The translations under genes and the position numbers were made by a program. Under the pieces are notes generated by a model. The model did not search any database and was not told the origin of the DNA. It saw nothing but the letters and a program-made list of their open reading frames with translations. DNA of 64,000 bases from HGM04593 sp045634365 (GTDB lineage: Bacteria; Bacteroidota; Bacteroidia; Bacteroidales; Bacteroidaceae), in assembly GCA_045634365.1 (NCBI GenBank), contig JAZRAC010000042.1, forward strand, positions 62,001-126,000, in the 5' to 3' direction. Of this stretch, positions 33,900 through 41,857 are shown one piece after another; position 1 is the stretch's first letter, and every line of letters begins with the position of its first letter.

Positions 33900-35453
33900 T
33901 TATAGGGGGATGTTTCCGTGTTTCTTTTTGGGAAGGTCCTGACGTTTGCCTTGCAGTTGGGCAAGAGCGCGTATCACGCGGAAGCGTGTGTTGCGCGGCT
34001 CAATGACATCGTCGATGTATCCGTATTTTGCAGCCTGATAGGGGTTGGCGAAAAGACGGTTATACTCGGCCTCTTTCTCGGCAATGAAGGCTTTGGGGTC
34101 CTCGGCCTCTTTTGCCTCTTTGGCGTAGAGAACTTCGGCTGCACCTGCTGCGCCCATTACTGCAATCTCGGCGCTGGGCCAAGCGTAGTTTAGATCGGCA
34201 CGCAACTGCTTGCAGGCCATTACTATGTGTGAACCGCCATAGGACTTGCGCAGTGTTACGGTTACTTTGGGCACTGTTGCCTCACCGTAGGCATAGAGGA
34301 GCTTGGCTCCGTGCATAATTACGGCGTTGTACTCTTGCGCAGTACCGGGAAGGAAGCCCGGAACATCAACCAAAGTAACGATGGGGATGTTGAATGCGTC
34401 GCAGAAACGCACAAAGCGTGCACCCTTGCGCGAGGAGTTACAGTCGAGCACTCCTGCGTAACGGCAGGGCTGGTTGGCCACAATTCCTACCGATTTCCCG
34501 TTCATACGTGCGAAACCCACGATTATGTTTTGTGCATAGTCGCGGTGTATTTCGAGAAATTCGCCATTATCCACAATCTCGCCAATCACTTGGTACATAT
34601 CATACGCTTGGTTGGGGTTGTCGGGGATAATCTCGTTGAGTATGTCGCTCTTGCGGTCGATGGGGTCGGTGCAGGGAATGTCGGGCACACTCTCCATATT
34701 ATTCTGCGGAATGTAGCTGAGTAGTTTGCGTATGAGCGCAAGGCCCTCTTCCTCGCTCTGTGCGGTGAAGTGTGTGACGCCCGATTTACTTGCGTGAACG
34801 CTTGCGCCGCCAAGTTCCTCCTGTGTAACAACCTCGCCAAGCACGGTCTTGACAACTTTAGGACCGGTGAGGAACATATACGATGTTCCCTCGGTCATTA
34901 TGGTAAAGTCGGTGAGTGCGGGTGAGTATACGGCACCGCCGGCGCAGGGACCGAATATTCCCGAAATTTGGGGAATTACTCCCGACGCCATAATGTTGCG
35001 CTGGAAAATTTCGGCATATCCGGCAAGAGCGTTTATTCCCTCTTGAATGCGTGCACCGCCGCTGTCGTTTATTCCAATCACAGGTGCGCCCATTCTCATT
35101 GCCATATCCATTACTTTGCATATTTTCTGTGCCATAGTCTCGGAGAGTGAGCCACCGGTTACTGTGAAGTCTTGTGCAAAAATATATACAAGGCGTCCTT
35201 CGATGGTTCCGCTGCCTACAACCACGCCGTCGCCCAAAAATTGTTTCTTCTCTTGCCCGAAGTTGGTGCAACGATGGGTTACGAACATATCCATCTCCTC
35301 GAAACTGCCTTTGTCGAGCAACATATTTATGCGCTCACGTGCAGTGTATTTGCCTCTTTCGTGTTGTTTCTCTATGGCTTTTTCTCCGCCACCCAAGCGT
35401 GCCTTGGCGCGGAGTGCCACCAGCTCTTTGATTTTTTCAAATTGCTTGCTCAT
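33900..35453 (-). CDS. Acyl-CoA carboxyltransferase (methylmalonyl-/propionyl-CoA type)
   Basis: 517 aa from ATG 35453. It contains two crotonase-like carboxyltransferase halves: the N half has FTVTGGSLSETMAQKICKVM and INDSGGARIQEGINALAGYA, and the C half has VGIVANQPCRYAGVLDCNSS and TLVDVPGFLPGTAQEYNAVI. This is the MmdA/PccB class that moves a carboxyl group between biotin and propionyl-/methylmalonyl-CoA. The longer frame to 35495 overlaps the epimerase gene and is not preferred. No biotin carboxylase or membrane beta subunit lies beside it, so direction of the reaction (decarboxylation or carboxylation) stays open. Confidence 0.92.
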   Translation of the reverse strand: MSKQFEKIKELVALRAKARLGGGEKAIEKQHERGKYTARERINMLLDKGSFEEMDMFVTHRCTNFGQEKKQFLGDGVVVGSGTIEGRLVYIFAQDFTVTGGSLSETMAQKICKVMDMAMRMGAPVIGINDSGGARIQEGINALAGYAEIFQRNIMASGVIPQISGIFGPCAGGAVYSPALTDFTIMTEGTSYMFLTGPKVVKTVLGEVVTQEELGGASVHASKSGVTHFTAQSEEEGLALIRKLLSYIPQNNMESVPDIPCTDPIDRKSDILNEIIPDNPNQAYDMYQVIGEIVDNGEFLEIHRDYAQNIIVGFARMNGKSVGIVANQPCRYAGVLDCNSSRKGARFVRFCDAFNIPIVTLVDVPGFLPGTAQEYNAVIMHGAKLLYAYGEATVPKVTVTLRKSYGGSHIVMACKQLRADLNYAWPSAEIAVMGAAGAAEVLYAKEAKEAEDPKAFIAEKEAEYNRLFANPYQAAKYGYIDDVIEPRNTRFRVIRALAQLQGKRQDLPKKKHGNIPL

Positions 35454-35473
35454 AATATCTTTGTTTTTGTTTG

Positions 35474-35887
35474 TTACTTTTTGGGATTCTCGCAAAGCTC
35501 AGTTAGAACGCCTTTTGTCGATTTTGGGTGGAGGAATGCAATCTGCAATCCCTCGGCACCGGCGCGGGGAGCTTTGTCTATTGTGCGCACCTCTTTCTGC
35601 TCGCACTCGGCAAGGGCCTCGGTTACTCCGTCCTCAACTGCGTATGCAATGTGGTGTATACCTTCGCCGCGGTTTTCTATGAATTTTGCAATGGTGCTGT
35701 CGGGCGATGTTGCCTCCAATAGTTCTATCTTTGTTTCACCCACTTTGAGAAACGCGGTGCGCACCTTCTGGTCCTCTACTGTTTCTATATTGTAGCACTC
35801 AAAGCCGAGTACCTGCTCATAGTAGGGGAGCGTCTCTTCGATGCTCTTTACGGCAATGCCCAAATGTTCTATTTTTGAAATTTTCAT
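35474..35887 (-). CDS. mce: Methylmalonyl-CoA epimerase
   Basis: 137 aa, vicinal-oxygen-chelate fold. Landmarks are KIEHLGIAVKSIEETLPYYE at the N-terminus, KIELLEATSPDS, and GEGIHHIAYAVED, which supply the histidine and glutamate metal ligands. It interconverts (R)- and (S)-methylmalonyl-CoA in the succinate-propionate route. It is the first gene of the minus-strand operon epimerase, carboxyltransferase, small protein, carrier. The stem-loop repeats at 35983-36210, with their promoter boxes, lie directly upstream. Confidence 0.94.
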   Translation of the reverse strand: MKISKIEHLGIAVKSIEETLPYYEQVLGFECYNIETVEDQKVRTAFLKVGETKIELLEATSPDSTIAKFIENRGEGIHHIAYAVEDGVTEALAECEQKEVRTIDKAPRAGAEGLQIAFLHPKSTKGVLTELCENPKK

Positions 35888-35982
35888 AATTTTAAATATT
35901 TAATAATGAACGCTTGTCGCTTGTGACAGGCTATTTTGTTTTTTATTATATTATTTTGCAGTCTATCTTGCGCGTATTAGCG

Positions 35983-36066
35983 CAAAGATACTAACAAACG
36001 AGCGAGATACACAAAGCTTGCTTTGATGTATTTCACAGCGAGTGCTGTGTATCTTCTACAAAGATA
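35983..36066 (-). repeat. Promoter-associated stem-loop repeat, copy 3
   Basis: Read on the minus strand: TATCTTTG (36059-36066), AGCACTCGCTGTGAAA, a central stem ATACA-T-CAAAG, loop CAAG, CTTTG-TGTAT, then CGCTCGTTTG, and TATCTTTG (35983-35990). The stem's TTTG (36012-36015) stands 21 nt upstream of the last box, so the element itself builds a promoter for mce, about 95 bp upstream of its ATG. Confidence 0.75.
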
Positions 36067-36148
36067 CAAATTTAAAAGTATAAATTATTCTTTTTGTACT
36101 TTATTATTAAAAAAAAAAGTGCCCGAGTTTCACTTTTCCATAAATTTT

Positions 36149-36210
36149 CGCTGTTTACTTGCAAGTTTTACAGCGAGTACAAGCTATTTTCGCACATTAG
36201 TGCAAAGATA
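36149..36210 (-). repeat. Promoter-associated stem-loop repeat, copy 4 (partial)
   Basis: On the minus strand it reads TATCTTTGCACTAATG (from 36210), TGCGAAAATAG, GTACTCGCTGTAAAA, ACTTGCAAGT, then AAACAGCGAAAAT. The left half is conserved, while CGCTCGTTTG and the last box are missing. It lies 82 bp upstream of copy 3 in the same orientation. The remaining 36211-36461 is AT-rich without a gene. Confidence 0.6.
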
Positions 36211-36401
36211 GGCGGGTGAGGATTTACTTTGCAACACTCTTATCTTTCATTTTCTTTTCCGTGTCTTTTATTTTTATTTGAATATGAAAGATTTATTGTT
36301 TATTGTTCATAATAATCGGGTTTTTGTACAAAATGTACACAATTGCGGTGCGTTTGTGAAAAAATATAATATAAAGACTATTTTTGTTTATACTTTTTTA
36401 A

Positions 36402-36409
36402 TATATTTG
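36402..36409 (+). promoter_or_regulatory. -7 box upstream of the acyl-CoA ligase
   Basis: TATATTTG matches TAnnTTTG and lies 53-60 bp before ATG 36462. The nearest TTTG is 15 nt upstream, shorter than usual. Confidence 0.5.
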
Positions 36410-36461
36410 CGCCATAAAATCGGTGGTAGCCTTCTTGCGCTCTGCCAAAAACAATAAAATT

Positions 36462-38369
36462 ATGAAAAAAACATTAGTAGACCTTTTTGAGGAATCGGTA
36501 CGTTTGTATCCTAACAACACATTCCTCTTGGAAAAAACAGGTAAAGAGGGTTTTAAGCCCACAACCTATACACAGGTAAAAGAACAGGTGTATCGTTTGG
36601 GTGCCGGTTATCAGGCTCTTGGTGTTAAGAAGGGTGATAATATGGCTCTTTTGAGCGAGGGCTGCAATATGTGGGTAATCGGAGAGCTCGCAATGTTCTA
36701 TGCTGGTGCCGTTAACGTGCCTTTGTCTATTAAATTGGAGGAGAGCAACGACCTTCTGTTCCGCCTTATCCACGGCGATGTTAAGTTTGTTCTTGTTTCC
36801 AACCATCAACTTAAAAAGATACGTTCTATAAAGGATAAACTTACAGAGGTTAAGAAGGTGATTGTCTTTGGTGAGGTTGCCGGTGGTCTTCAAGAGGGTG
36901 AAATTGCTCTTGACGATGTTCTTAAAATGGGCGACGAATTCCTCGCCACTCACACTATGGAGGAGTTCCTGAGCGTGGGACAGTCTATTCAGAATGACGA
37001 TTATGCCACAATTACATACACCAGCGGAACCACTGCCGACCCGAAGGGTGTTGTGCTCACTCACCGCAACTACACAGCCAATGTGGAGCAGTCGCTCACA
37101 CTGATGAATATTGATGAGACTTGGCGCACACTCATTATTCTTCCCCTCGACCACTGCTTTGCTCACGTTGTAGGTTTCTACATTATGATGTCGCGCGGTG
37201 CCACAGCTGCAACAGTGCAGGTGGGTCGCACCCCTATGGAGACGCTGAAAAATATTCCTTCGAACATAAAGGAGGTGCGTCCTAGCTTCATATTGTCGGT
37301 TCCTGCGCTTGCAAAGACCTTCAAGAAGAATATCGAGGGTGCCATTCGTGCAAAGGGTGAAACAACAGTGAAATTGTTTAATATGGGTATGAAGGTTCGC
37401 CAAATGTATTATGGCGACAGTAACCTCGATTTTAAGGGTTGGAGATACCTTCTTAAACCCGCAGTGTGGTTCTTCGATAAGTTGATATTCTCGAAAATTC
37501 GTGAGAATTTCGGTGGCGAGCTTCGTTTCTTTGTAGGTGGCGGAGCCTTGCTTGACAAGGAGTTGCAGAAATTCTATGTGGGCGTGGGTATGCCAATGTT
37601 CCAGGGTTATGGTCTTTCCGAGGCTACTCCTGTAATTTCGTCGAACGGCCCCGACCTCTATCGCTTCGGTTCGAGCGGTAAATTGGTGAAGCCTATTGAC
37701 TTGAAAATCTGTGATAGCGACGGCAAAGAACTTCCCGTAGGAGAAATGGGTGAGATTGTTGTTAAGGGCGAGAATGTGATGGCCGGCTATTGGAAAAATC
37801 CCGAGGCATCGGCCGAAACAGTGCGCGACGGTTATCTATACACCGGCGACCTTGGTTATATGTCGCCCGAGGGCTTACTCTATGTAAAGGGTCGTTTCAA
37901 GAGCCTGTTAATCTCCAACGATGGTGAGAAATACAGCCCCGAGGGCATTGAAGAGGCTTTTGTGAGCAAGTGTGCAAGCATCGACCAAGTGATGCTCTAC
38001 AACAACCAATCGCCCTGTACCTCGGCGCTTGTTGTTCCCAACAAGGATAATATCAAACGTGCGCTTGAAGCCAAGAAACTCGACCTCACAACCGAGGAGG
38101 GACGCAAGGCTGCGCTCGATATTATAAAGGCCGACATTGATATGTTCAAGAAGGGTGGTGAATTTGACGGAATGTTCCCCGGACAGTGGCTTCCCAGCTG
38201 TTTCGCTGTTCTTGCCGAGCCTTTCAGCGAGCAGAACCAGATGATTAACAGTACAATGAAGATGGTTCGCCCCAAAATCGAGAAGGCTTATAAGGAGCGC
38301 ATCGACTATATGTACACAGCCGAGGGTAAGCAGCTCTATAATGAGCAGAACCTCGATGCGTTGAAGTAA
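36462..38369 (+). CDS. Long-chain-fatty-acid--CoA ligase / AMP-forming synthetase
   Basis: 635 aa from ATG 36462. ANL-superfamily motifs are present: the P-loop-like ATITYTSGTTADPKGVVLTH (about 180), MFQGYGLSEATPVISSNG (about 380), and the hinge/A8 region YTGDLGYMSPEGLLYVKGRF (about 463), where TGD binds AMP. The C-terminal catalytic lysine region is present (NSTMKMVRPKIEKAY). It activates carboxylates, most likely fatty acids, to CoA thioesters. A 13-residue N-terminal extension from a GTG at 36423 is possible but would start too near the -7 box. It is transcribed alone and ends at a terminator. Confidence 0.9.
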   Translation: MKKTLVDLFEESVRLYPNNTFLLEKTGKEGFKPTTYTQVKEQVYRLGAGYQALGVKKGDNMALLSEGCNMWVIGELAMFYAGAVNVPLSIKLEESNDLLFRLIHGDVKFVLVSNHQLKKIRSIKDKLTEVKKVIVFGEVAGGLQEGEIALDDVLKMGDEFLATHTMEEFLSVGQSIQNDDYATITYTSGTTADPKGVVLTHRNYTANVEQSLTLMNIDETWRTLIILPLDHCFAHVVGFYIMMSRGATAATVQVGRTPMETLKNIPSNIKEVRPSFILSVPALAKTFKKNIEGAIRAKGETTVKLFNMGMKVRQMYYGDSNLDFKGWRYLLKPAVWFFDKLIFSKIRENFGGELRFFVGGGALLDKELQKFYVGVGMPMFQGYGLSEATPVISSNGPDLYRFGSSGKLVKPIDLKICDSDGKELPVGEMGEIVVKGENVMAGYWKNPEASAETVRDGYLYTGDLGYMSPEGLLYVKGRFKSLLISNDGEKYSPEGIEEAFVSKCASIDQVMLYNNQSPCTSALVVPNKDNIKRALEAKKLDLTTEEGRKAALDIIKADIDMFKKGGEFDGMFPGQWLPSCFAVLAEPFSEQNQMINSTMKMVRPKIEKAYKERIDYMYTAEGKQLYNEQNLDALK

Positions 38370-38391
38370 AAAAATATTTGTAATATTATCG

Positions 38392-38430
38392 GCAGAGCCT
38401 ATCCTTTCATCGGTGGGCTCTGCTTTTTTT
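38392..38430 (+). terminator. Terminator after acyl-CoA ligase
   Basis: GCAGAGCC, 16-base loop, GGCTCTGC, then seven T. It marks the end of the core block before the repeat and island. Confidence 0.8.
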
Positions 38431-38464
38431 GCTTTATGCACAGCTGTCGTTTACCTTATATTTT

Positions 38465-38795
38465 GGCTCAATAGGAAAAAGGTGTGGACCAATAAATCTT
38501 TAATTATTGTGAAGTATATCAGCAGTGGTAATTCTAAAAAATAACCGGCACCGTAAGAGAAAGAATTAAAGGTGGTCGAAGTTAAGGAAACAGGCGAGGA
38601 CATAGTGCGGTATGCCGTTAATTTTCACACAACGCAATACCGCACGCTTCCGGAGCTCCTTAACTTCGACGAATAGCCTTTAATGCCAAGCGAGGAACGA
38701 ACGAGGGATATTGCTTAGCAATTCGCGAGCCGAGGCGTGAGCGACTTGAACGTACTCGTGTGCCGGACCTTTTGGTTCTTTGCGCGACAAAGAAC
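38465..38795 (+). repeat. 330-bp interspersed repeat, copy A
   Basis: It aligns without large gaps to 53196-53527, with about 15-20 mismatches by eye. Internal structure: an inverted repeat GTCGAAGTTAAGGA / TCCTTAACTTCGAC enclosing AGTGCGGTAT / ATACCGCAC, and at the right end a hairpin GTTCTTT-7 nt-AAAGAAC. No conserved protein frame is apparent. The truncated relaxase begins directly after it. Confidence 0.75.
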
Positions 38796-38796
38796 G

Positions 38797-39594
38797 TATA
38801 AAACAAATTGTTTAAAGCAAGAACTACTCGCGGGCCACGGACATATCTCACTCAGCTTCTCAAAGCAGGATTTACCACGCTTAACGGATGAACTTATGAT
38901 ACAGATAAGCCGAGAATATATGGAGAAAATGGGCATTCGTGATACGCAATATATCATCGGACGGCACTACGATAAGGAGCATCCGCACGTTCATATAGCT
39001 TTTAATCGGGTGGATAATAACGGCATAACCATCAGCGACAGGAATGACCGCTACCGCAGTGAACGCATCTGCAAGGAGCTGACACGCAAATACGGGCTGT
39101 ACTTCGCAAATGGTAAAGAACAGGTAAAAACGCACCGACTGAAAGAGCCTGACAAAACCCGTTACGAGATATACCAAGTTCTCAAACGGGAGGTTGCAAG
39201 ATGCTCGGATTGGACTACACTGCTGAAGCGCTTGAAAGCCGAAGGAATAGATGTTCGCTTCAAGTATAAGGGTAATACTAATGAGGTGCAAGGTGTCATC
39301 TTTACCAAGAATGGCTACCACTTCAACGGCTCGAAGATAGACCGCAGTTTCAGTTATTCGAAGATTGACAAGGCTCTGAATGGAAACAACCAAGCGGAAT
39401 ATCAGCGAGAATATGAACCGCACCATATGCAGATAAGCCATTTCGAAAACAAGGAATCGGAGCTTATCAGCGGTTCATTAGGCTTGTTGGACTTCACTTC
39501 TTCGCCCGATGTGGATAGTCAGGAAGAGGCAGATTTCCGCCGCTTAATGCAGCAGAAGCCGAAGAAAAAGAGAACAAGAGGATTCAAACTCTAA
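38797..39594 (+). pseudogene. 5'-truncated MobB-type relaxase
   Basis: 265 codons remain, open to the stop at 39594. Family sequence is clear from about GHISLSFSKQDLPRL onward. It includes the histidine cluster GRHYDKEHPHVHIAFNRVDN that holds the metal at the nicking site, then SDRNDRYRSERICKELTRKY. Full relaxases of this kind have some 60-80 further N-terminal residues with the catalytic tyrosine; these are replaced by repeat A. A frame continues back to GTG 38737 inside the repeat, but that leader has no relaxase homology I recognise. Transfer function is therefore probably lost. It was the mobilization gene of the island. Confidence 0.8.
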
Positions 39595-39619
39595 TCATTA
39601 ACCACTAAAACAGAATAAT

Positions 39620-40354
39620 ATGCAGGAAAATAATTCAATCATTATCGCAATGTTGGAAGAGTTGCTGACCATCAGTAAAAGCCAACGAACAGAACAAACA
39701 GTAAATGCCAATGTAGATTTGACGCCCATTAAAGAGTTAATCGAGAATGGCAATCGGGAAAACAAAGAGTATTATGATGCTAAAACCAATAAACTTGCAG
39801 GCTTTGTTGTCAATGAATTTAGCAAGATAAACAAGCGAATGGATGGCATCAGTGAGCAGGAGCAACCCGACTTTGAGGGTGTAAAGCAACAGCTTGCGGA
39901 GGCTATCGACAAGATGGACGAGGTAAAGGTAAAGCACAATATTGACGAGAAACGACACTCGTTTGCCCTTTATACAAAGGAATCTTGGATTCTCCTATCA
40001 ATAATTGTCTTCCTTATGGCAGCAGGAGTATCAGCAGTATATCATTTATCAAGACCGAATGTTCAGAGGGATGATGATGCCCTCAAATACCGCTACATCA
40101 AGATGAAAGGCGATGCTTCGGCTGAGCAGATAGCCACATTGGAGGACATCTTTGAACTCAACCGAGATAACCAAAAGATTGATCAGATGCGTGAAGATGT
40201 GGAGACCTACGAAGAGGCTGTCCGCAAACAAGCTGCTCTTGCTGAGCAAGCAAGACTCAAAGAACAAGCTGCAAAGGAACAAGAGAGCAAAGCCAAATCC
40301 ATTAAGGAGAAGCAACAGCCAAAGGATAACCCAAACAAGAAATCAAAACCGTGA
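39620..40354 (+). CDS. Membrane/coiled-coil protein next to relaxase
   Basis: 244 aa. The N-terminal half is helical and acidic; one transmembrane helix stands at about residues 122-142 (WILLSIIVFLMAAGVSAVYH). The C-terminal 80 residues are a charged coil rich in A, E, K and Q, ending in a lysine-rich tail (KEKQQPKDNPNKKSKP). I recall proteins of this layout directly downstream of Bacteroides mobilization relaxases; a role in mobilization is inferred only from that. It is 25 bp after the relaxase remnant. Confidence 0.7.
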   Translation: MQENNSIIIAMLEELLTISKSQRTEQTVNANVDLTPIKELIENGNRENKEYYDAKTNKLAGFVVNEFSKINKRMDGISEQEQPDFEGVKQQLAEAIDKMDEVKVKHNIDEKRHSFALYTKESWILLSIIVFLMAAGVSAVYHLSRPNVQRDDDALKYRYIKMKGDASAEQIATLEDIFELNRDNQKIDQMREDVETYEEAVRKQAALAEQARLKEQAAKEQESKAKSIKEKQQPKDNPNKKSKP

Positions 40355-40358
40355 GCCT

Positions 40359-40421
40359 ATGGCAAGTATCAAGGTAAAGTTTCTACCCTTGACAAAAGGT
40401 TTTCTTGCCAAATTAGAATGA
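40359..40421 (+). pseudogene. 20-codon remnant resembling an integrase N-terminus
   Basis: The frame MASIKVKFLPLTKGFLAKLE starts 4 bp after the stop of the preceding gene. MASIKVKF followed by a residue and P is the usual opening of many Bacteroides tyrosine integrases (MASIKVKFRPS...). The frame stops at once, so at most the first dozen codons survive. Chance similarity cannot be excluded. Confidence 0.35.
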
Positions 40422-40490
40422 TTATAGTCTAAAAGAACCTTCAAACCGTAATAATTTGCTTGTAAAGGGCTTATTATTACGATTTTTTAG

Positions 40491-40498
40491 TACTTTTG
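40491..40498 (+). promoter_or_regulatory. -7 box ahead of the rod-like RNA
   Basis: TACTTTTG matches TAnnTTTG; transcription would begin near 40505, 40 nt before the paired region. No TTTG stands 19-21 nt upstream. Confidence 0.5.
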
Positions 40499-40504
40499 TA
40501 GGAG

Positions 40505-40709
40505 AATTGAGGAGGCTCGGTTCTAGACATAAGAGAAAAGAAGAAGCGTTATGCTTATCTTGTACTTGAAAACGTAGGAAATTTTCAATCAGATGCAAGG
40601 ATAGCATAGTGGTTCTCACGCGTATAGCGTGGGCTGCTATTGTTACATCTGCATCTATGGTTTCCTACGACCTTCAAGTAAGAGTGTGGCATACAGTTCA
40701 CGCTTTTTC
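40505..40709 (+). ncRNA. Rod-shaped structured RNA candidate, about 205 nt
   Basis: From 40545 to 40704 the sequence folds into one long nested rod. Pairs in order: AGCGT/ACGCT, TATGC/GCATA, TACTTGAA/TTCAAGTA (40563 with 40680), CGTAGGAAA/TTTCCTACG (40573 with 40669), AGATGCA/TGCATCT, ATAGCA/TGCTAT, and an apical CTCACGC-GTATA-GCGTGGG. It ends in ACGCTTTTTT, a terminator-like T-run. A -7 box lies just upstream. No open frame of note crosses it. A 6S-like or mobile-element regulatory RNA are both possible; the 5' end is inferred. Confidence 0.6.
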
Positions 40710-40747
40710 ATAAACTAAAAGGCATTTAAATTAAACAATAATAAGTT

Positions 40748-41701
40748 ATGTACAATCGTACTTACACCATTTCGCAAACTGTTATTCTTTCGACATTAGT
40801 ACTTATAGTTTTTAATAGTTGTGTCTCTCGCTCCGATTATGACAAAGCACTACATGAATCTGATTCTTTGCAAACAAAATGTGATTCATTACATGCCGTA
40901 TTGGAAAGCGAAAGAGAAATTGTTGCAGATTTAAATAAAACCATAGTATGTCTAAGTGATTCAATAAAGAAATTACAATATCCTGCAGACCAAAGACTTG
41001 AGAATATAATAAATTTAATCAAGACAGACAGTTTAGATTTAGCAACTATAGAAATAGAGAATCTAAAAGTGTTATTCCCTTACTCTAAGGAGGCAAAGAA
41101 CATACACCTTCAAACTGAAATTATAAATAAAAGGAGAGAGGCTATACAAAAAGAGCAAGAAAGAATTAAAGCTTTAGGCTTTAAGGTTCTAAAAGATAAG
41201 TCTGTCGTATGGGAGAAAAAGTCTAATGGAGATGAAATGAAGTATACATTTTCTAATTTTCACTTCGGTAGGCAATTTACATTTAATTATATAAATGATA
41301 TAAGCGAGTATTATTACAGAACAGCCGATAAAGGTAATACATATATATTGGCTGATATGTCAATATACACCAAGTCTGATTATGCATATACTCCGAGTGT
41401 GTATGCGTGTGCCATTTTAGATGGAAAACTCTCCCAAATAGGATACTTTACTTCTGAATACGAATCTTATGATACTTATGGCGAATATTTAGGGAATTAT
41501 GCAGATACATCTCATGATTTCTCAAAAGTTAATACTGTTAGATATAACATTGCAGCAGAAATATCACAGGAAGAAGCCAAACGCCCAATCGTTATATTAA
41601 TGATAAAAGACAATGAGTTGAAATCTGTTAATGGCTTAACCGTTTCTGAAGTTAGCGAAAAATGTGAAGTCATAAGAATTCTAAATAGAGCGAAACTTTA
41701 A
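40748..41701 (+). CDS. Orphan lipoprotein with coiled coil
   Basis: 317 aa. The signal peptide ends in LIVFNSC, a lipobox, so the protein is probably anchored at Cys 25. A coiled-coil region follows (about 35-75 and 110-145: SLQTKCDSLHAVLESEREIV), then a beta-rich C-terminal domain with no recognised family. The codons are markedly AT-rich compared with the core genes, indicating transferred DNA. It follows the RNA candidate by 38 bp, but no functional link is known. Confidence 0.68.
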   Translation: MYNRTYTISQTVILSTLVLIVFNSCVSRSDYDKALHESDSLQTKCDSLHAVLESEREIVADLNKTIVCLSDSIKKLQYPADQRLENIINLIKTDSLDLATIEIENLKVLFPYSKEAKNIHLQTEIINKRREAIQKEQERIKALGFKVLKDKSVVWEKKSNGDEMKYTFSNFHFGRQFTFNYINDISEYYYRTADKGNTYILADMSIYTKSDYAYTPSVYACAILDGKLSQIGYFTSEYESYDTYGEYLGNYADTSHDFSKVNTVRYNIAAEISQEEAKRPIVILMIKDNELKSVNGLTVSEVSEKCEVIRILNRAKL

Positions 41702-41726
41702 TAATAGCCATAAGTTTTTAAGAATA

Positions 41727-41756
41727 ACAATAGTCTGCGAACCCGCAGACTATTGT
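41727..41756 (+). terminator. Hairpin after the orphan lipoprotein
   Basis: ACAATAGTCTGCG, loop AACC, CGCAGACTATTGT: 13 bp. It strongly resembles the hairpin at 42723-42767, with one compensated pair change. The following T content is low. Confidence 0.55.
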
Positions 41757-41857
41757 CGTATTATCTCATCTGTGATAAAAATAGTATACCGCATAGGAAA
41801 TGTGAAATTTAGATTTTTTTGTTAATTTTGTGATGATTAAAATTAAAAAGCATAAAT

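Noticed and set aside
36474..37403. 309-codon minus-strand frame
   Set aside because: Antisense to the acyl-CoA ligase; composition (His/Lys/Leu rich) is that of a reverse-complement shadow.
40505..40709. Retron msr-msd reading of the rod-like RNA
   Set aside because: No reverse transcriptase is encoded anywhere in the window, and the conserved branching G context is not evident.
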